Source: Gemmatimonadota bacterium
Lineage (GTDB): Bacteria; Gemmatimonadota; Gemmatimonadetes; Gemmatimonadales; GWC2-71-9
DNA: 5,950 nt
Assembly (NCBI GenBank): GCA_016880225.1
Contig: JAEHDT010000177.1
Span: 1-5,950, forward strand
Reading direction: 5' to 3'
Shown: piece by piece, positions 4,692 to 5,950 of the stretch
How positions within the stretch are numbered: the first letter of the stretch is position 1
Layout: every line of letters begins with the position of its first letter
Translations under genes and position numbers: made by a program
Notes under the pieces: generated by a model
Told to the model about the DNA's origin: nothing
Database searches by the model: none
The model's input: the letters and a program-made list of their open reading frames with translations, nothing else

Positions 4692-4978
4692 AGCAGCTCC
4701 TCCGAATTGAAGGCGTACACTTTCAGTCCCTCCGCCGGGCCGCGGCTGTCGCGCAGCGCGCGTAGCGCCGCCACCAATCCGTCCCCCTCCGGGCGCGGCG
4801 CGACGGTGAAGTACAGCGTGGTTGAGCCGGGAAACGCCCGGGTGCCGAGTTTCCGGCCGGTGCGGCCCTTGCCGAGTACGTTCGGTATCTCGGTGTAGCC
4901 GGGCAGGTTGCGCGCCTCGAGCAGCCGCTCGACGTCGCGCGCGCGGTCGGCGTCCACGAAGATCATGAGCGCGGTCAT
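4688..4978 (-). CDS. PG0541-type PII-like transporter-associated protein
   Basis: The 96-residue product has the beta-alpha-beta layout of PII-like proteins: strand MTALMIFVDA (1-10), helix RARDVERLLEA (12-22), strand and loop YTEIPNVLGKGRTGRKLGTRAFPG (28-51), strand STTLYFTVAP (52-61), helix GLVAALRALRD (67-77), last strand GLKVYAFNSEELL (84-96). The GKGRTGRKLGTRAFPG part corresponds in position to the PII T-loop. I recognise it as the family called PG0541 transporter-associated protein, which accompanies RND efflux permeases. The context agrees: its ATG overlaps the stop of the RND gene (ATGA, 4975-4978), with GAGG 7 bases upstream (4986-4989), and its own stop overlaps the next start. It may bind a small ligand or metal and tune the pump; ligand and partner are not known from the sequence. 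Confidence 0.85.
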   Translation of the reverse strand: MTALMIFVDADRARDVERLLEARNLPGYTEIPNVLGKGRTGRKLGTRAFPGSTTLYFTVAPRPEGDGLVAALRALRDSRGPAEGLKVYAFNSEELL

Positions 4979-5950
4979 TGGTGTGCCTCGTAGTACAGCA
5001 ACGGAATGGCTACCAGGGTGAGCGCGGTGGCGGCGACCGCTCCGCTGATGAGCGCTAGCCCTAGGCCCTGAAAGATGGGATCGGCGACCATCACGAGGCC
5101 CCCGATCACCACCGCCGCCGCCGTGAGCACGATGGGCCGTGAGCGCACGAGGCCCGAACCGATCACCGCGTCCCGCAACGATTCCCCGCGGTCCAACCCC
5201 AGCTCCACGAAGTCCACCAGCAGGATCGAGTTGCGGACGATGATCCCCGCCAGGGCGATCATGCCGATCATCGAGGTGGCCGTGAAGAACGCGCCGGTCA
5301 CGGCGTGCGCCGGCAGGATGCCGATGAGGGTCAGGGGAATCGGGGCCATGATGACGAGCGGCGTCTTGAAGGACTGGAACCAGGCGACCACGAGCAGATA
5401 GATCAGGCCGAGCACGGCGGCGAAGGCGATCCCCAGGTCACGGAACACTTCGTAGGTGATGCGCCACTCCCCGTCCCACGCGAGCTGCGGCTGCTCGGTG
5501 AGAGTGGGAGAGGCCGCCCAGTGGATGGGAAGGCCGCCGCCGATGCGCCGCAGCGAATCGCCCATGGCGAGCATCGCGTACACCGGACTCTCGAGCCGGC
5601 CCGCCACGTCCCCGGTCACGTATACCACCGGCCGCAGGTTCTTGTGGAAGATCGGCGTGGGCGCGAGGCCGCTGTCGAGTGCCGCGAGCGTCCCGAGTCG
5701 CCGCACGCCCGCCGCCGTCGCGATGGGGAGCGCCGCGAGCTCGGCCGACGAGCCGCGCGTCTCGGCTGCGAGGTCGAGCCGGATCGGCACGGGCTCGGCG
5801 GCCGCGTCGTCGTGCAGCAGGCCGGCGGTCGCGCCGCCCATCGCGGCCGCGACGCTCTGCGCCACGTCGCGCGGGCTCGTGCCGGCGCTCGCCGCCTCGG
5901 CCTCCGCCACCGCCGCCCTCACCTCGGCGTGCGGCGCCTCGACCGACCAG
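4975..5950 (-). CDS. RND efflux transporter permease subunit, C-terminal part (N-terminus beyond the window)
   Basis: The reading frame is open from the right edge and gives the last 324 residues of an RND pump, about a third of the usual 1000-plus. The first 160 residues are the second periplasmic loop, with the subgroup hallmark IFHKNLRPVVYVTGDVAGRLESPVYAM (100-126). Membrane helices follow at about 172-191, 197-217, 224-248, 271-289 and 294-320, corresponding to TM8-12. The helix-10 segment GIIVRNSILLVDFVELG (235-251) is typical of the AcrB/CzcA superfamily, and the C-terminal tail is very short. The pump exports substrates across the envelope with the proton gradient, together with a membrane-fusion protein and an outer-membrane channel. 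The key proton-relay residues in TM4 are outside the window. The substrate is not known; the PG0541-like partner downstream fits this subgroup. An internal GTG (5922) is not a start. Confidence 0.93.
   Translation of the reverse strand, partial: WSVEAPHAEVRAAVAEAEAASAGTSPRDVAQSVAAAMGGATAGLLHDDAAAEPVPIRLDLAAETRGSSAELAALPIATAAGVRRLGTLAALDSGLAPTPIFHKNLRPVVYVTGDVAGRLESPVYAMLAMGDSLRRIGGGLPIHWAASPTLTEQPQLAWDGEWRITYEVFRDLGIAFAAVLGLIYLLVVAWFQSFKTPLVIMAPIPLTLIGILPAHAVTGAFFTATSMIGMIALAGIIVRNSILLVDFVELGLDRGESLRDAVIGSGLVRSRPIVLTAAAVVIGGLVMVADPIFQGLGLALISGAVAATALTLVAIPLLYYEAHQ

Noticed and set aside
1..5950. tRNA, rRNA, CRISPR array, insertion sequence, attachment site
   Set aside because: I saw no regularly spaced direct repeats, no transposase or integrase motifs, no tRNA-like T-loop signature and no rRNA-like stretch on either strand.

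Overview
The window is very GC-rich (roughly 70% by eye). Its genes are closely packed, with GC-ending codons and a mixture of Shine-Dalgarno-led and apparently leaderless starts. The gene families (a periplasm-spanning TonB, an RND efflux pump, DinB-like and DUF3006 proteins) point to a Gram-negative, diderm, free-living bacterium. The style of the TonB and RND proteins resembles Gemmatimonadota or a related high-GC soil lineage, but this is an inference from protein style and not a marker-based assignment.

Layout. (1) 1-1348, minus strand: the N-terminal 449 residues of a large TPR protein of the kind that usually ends in a LuxR-type helix-turn-helix. The gene runs off the left edge, so the DNA-binding end is not visible. 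(2) 1349-1531: a divergent intergenic region of 183 bp with a hairpin, a small inverted repeat and weak promoter-like elements. (3) 1532-2541, plus strand: a doubtful 107-residue exported or Gly/Ala-rich small protein, then a 223-residue TonB-type energy transducer 14 bp later. The small gene holds a dense G-tract repeat, and a second G-tract cluster lies in the TonB linker. (4) 2599-4500, plus strand: a three-gene run of a DinB-like metal-site protein, a diguanylate cyclase with a degenerate receiver domain and an arginine-pair N-terminal repeat, and a DUF3006 protein. (5) 4497-5950, minus strand: an operon read right to left, made of the C-terminal 324 residues of an RND efflux permease, a PG0541-type PII-like transporter-associated protein, and a DUF2892 membrane protein. 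Both junctions are ATGA overlaps. Runs 4 and 5 converge with interlocked stop codons.

How the genes may work together. The right-hand operon looks like one transport unit: pump, a small PII-fold partner that may sense or tune it, and a small membrane protein. The TonB would supply proton-motive energy to outer-membrane receptors; no exbB or exbD is present here. The cyclase gene is translationally coupled to the dinB-like gene, since its ribosome binding site overlaps that gene's stop codon. The most unusual points are the cyclase architecture (pseudo-receiver, duplicated Arg-pair segment, intact I-site, GGDEY active-site loop), the two G-tract clusters in the TonB transcription unit, and start sites that look leaderless.
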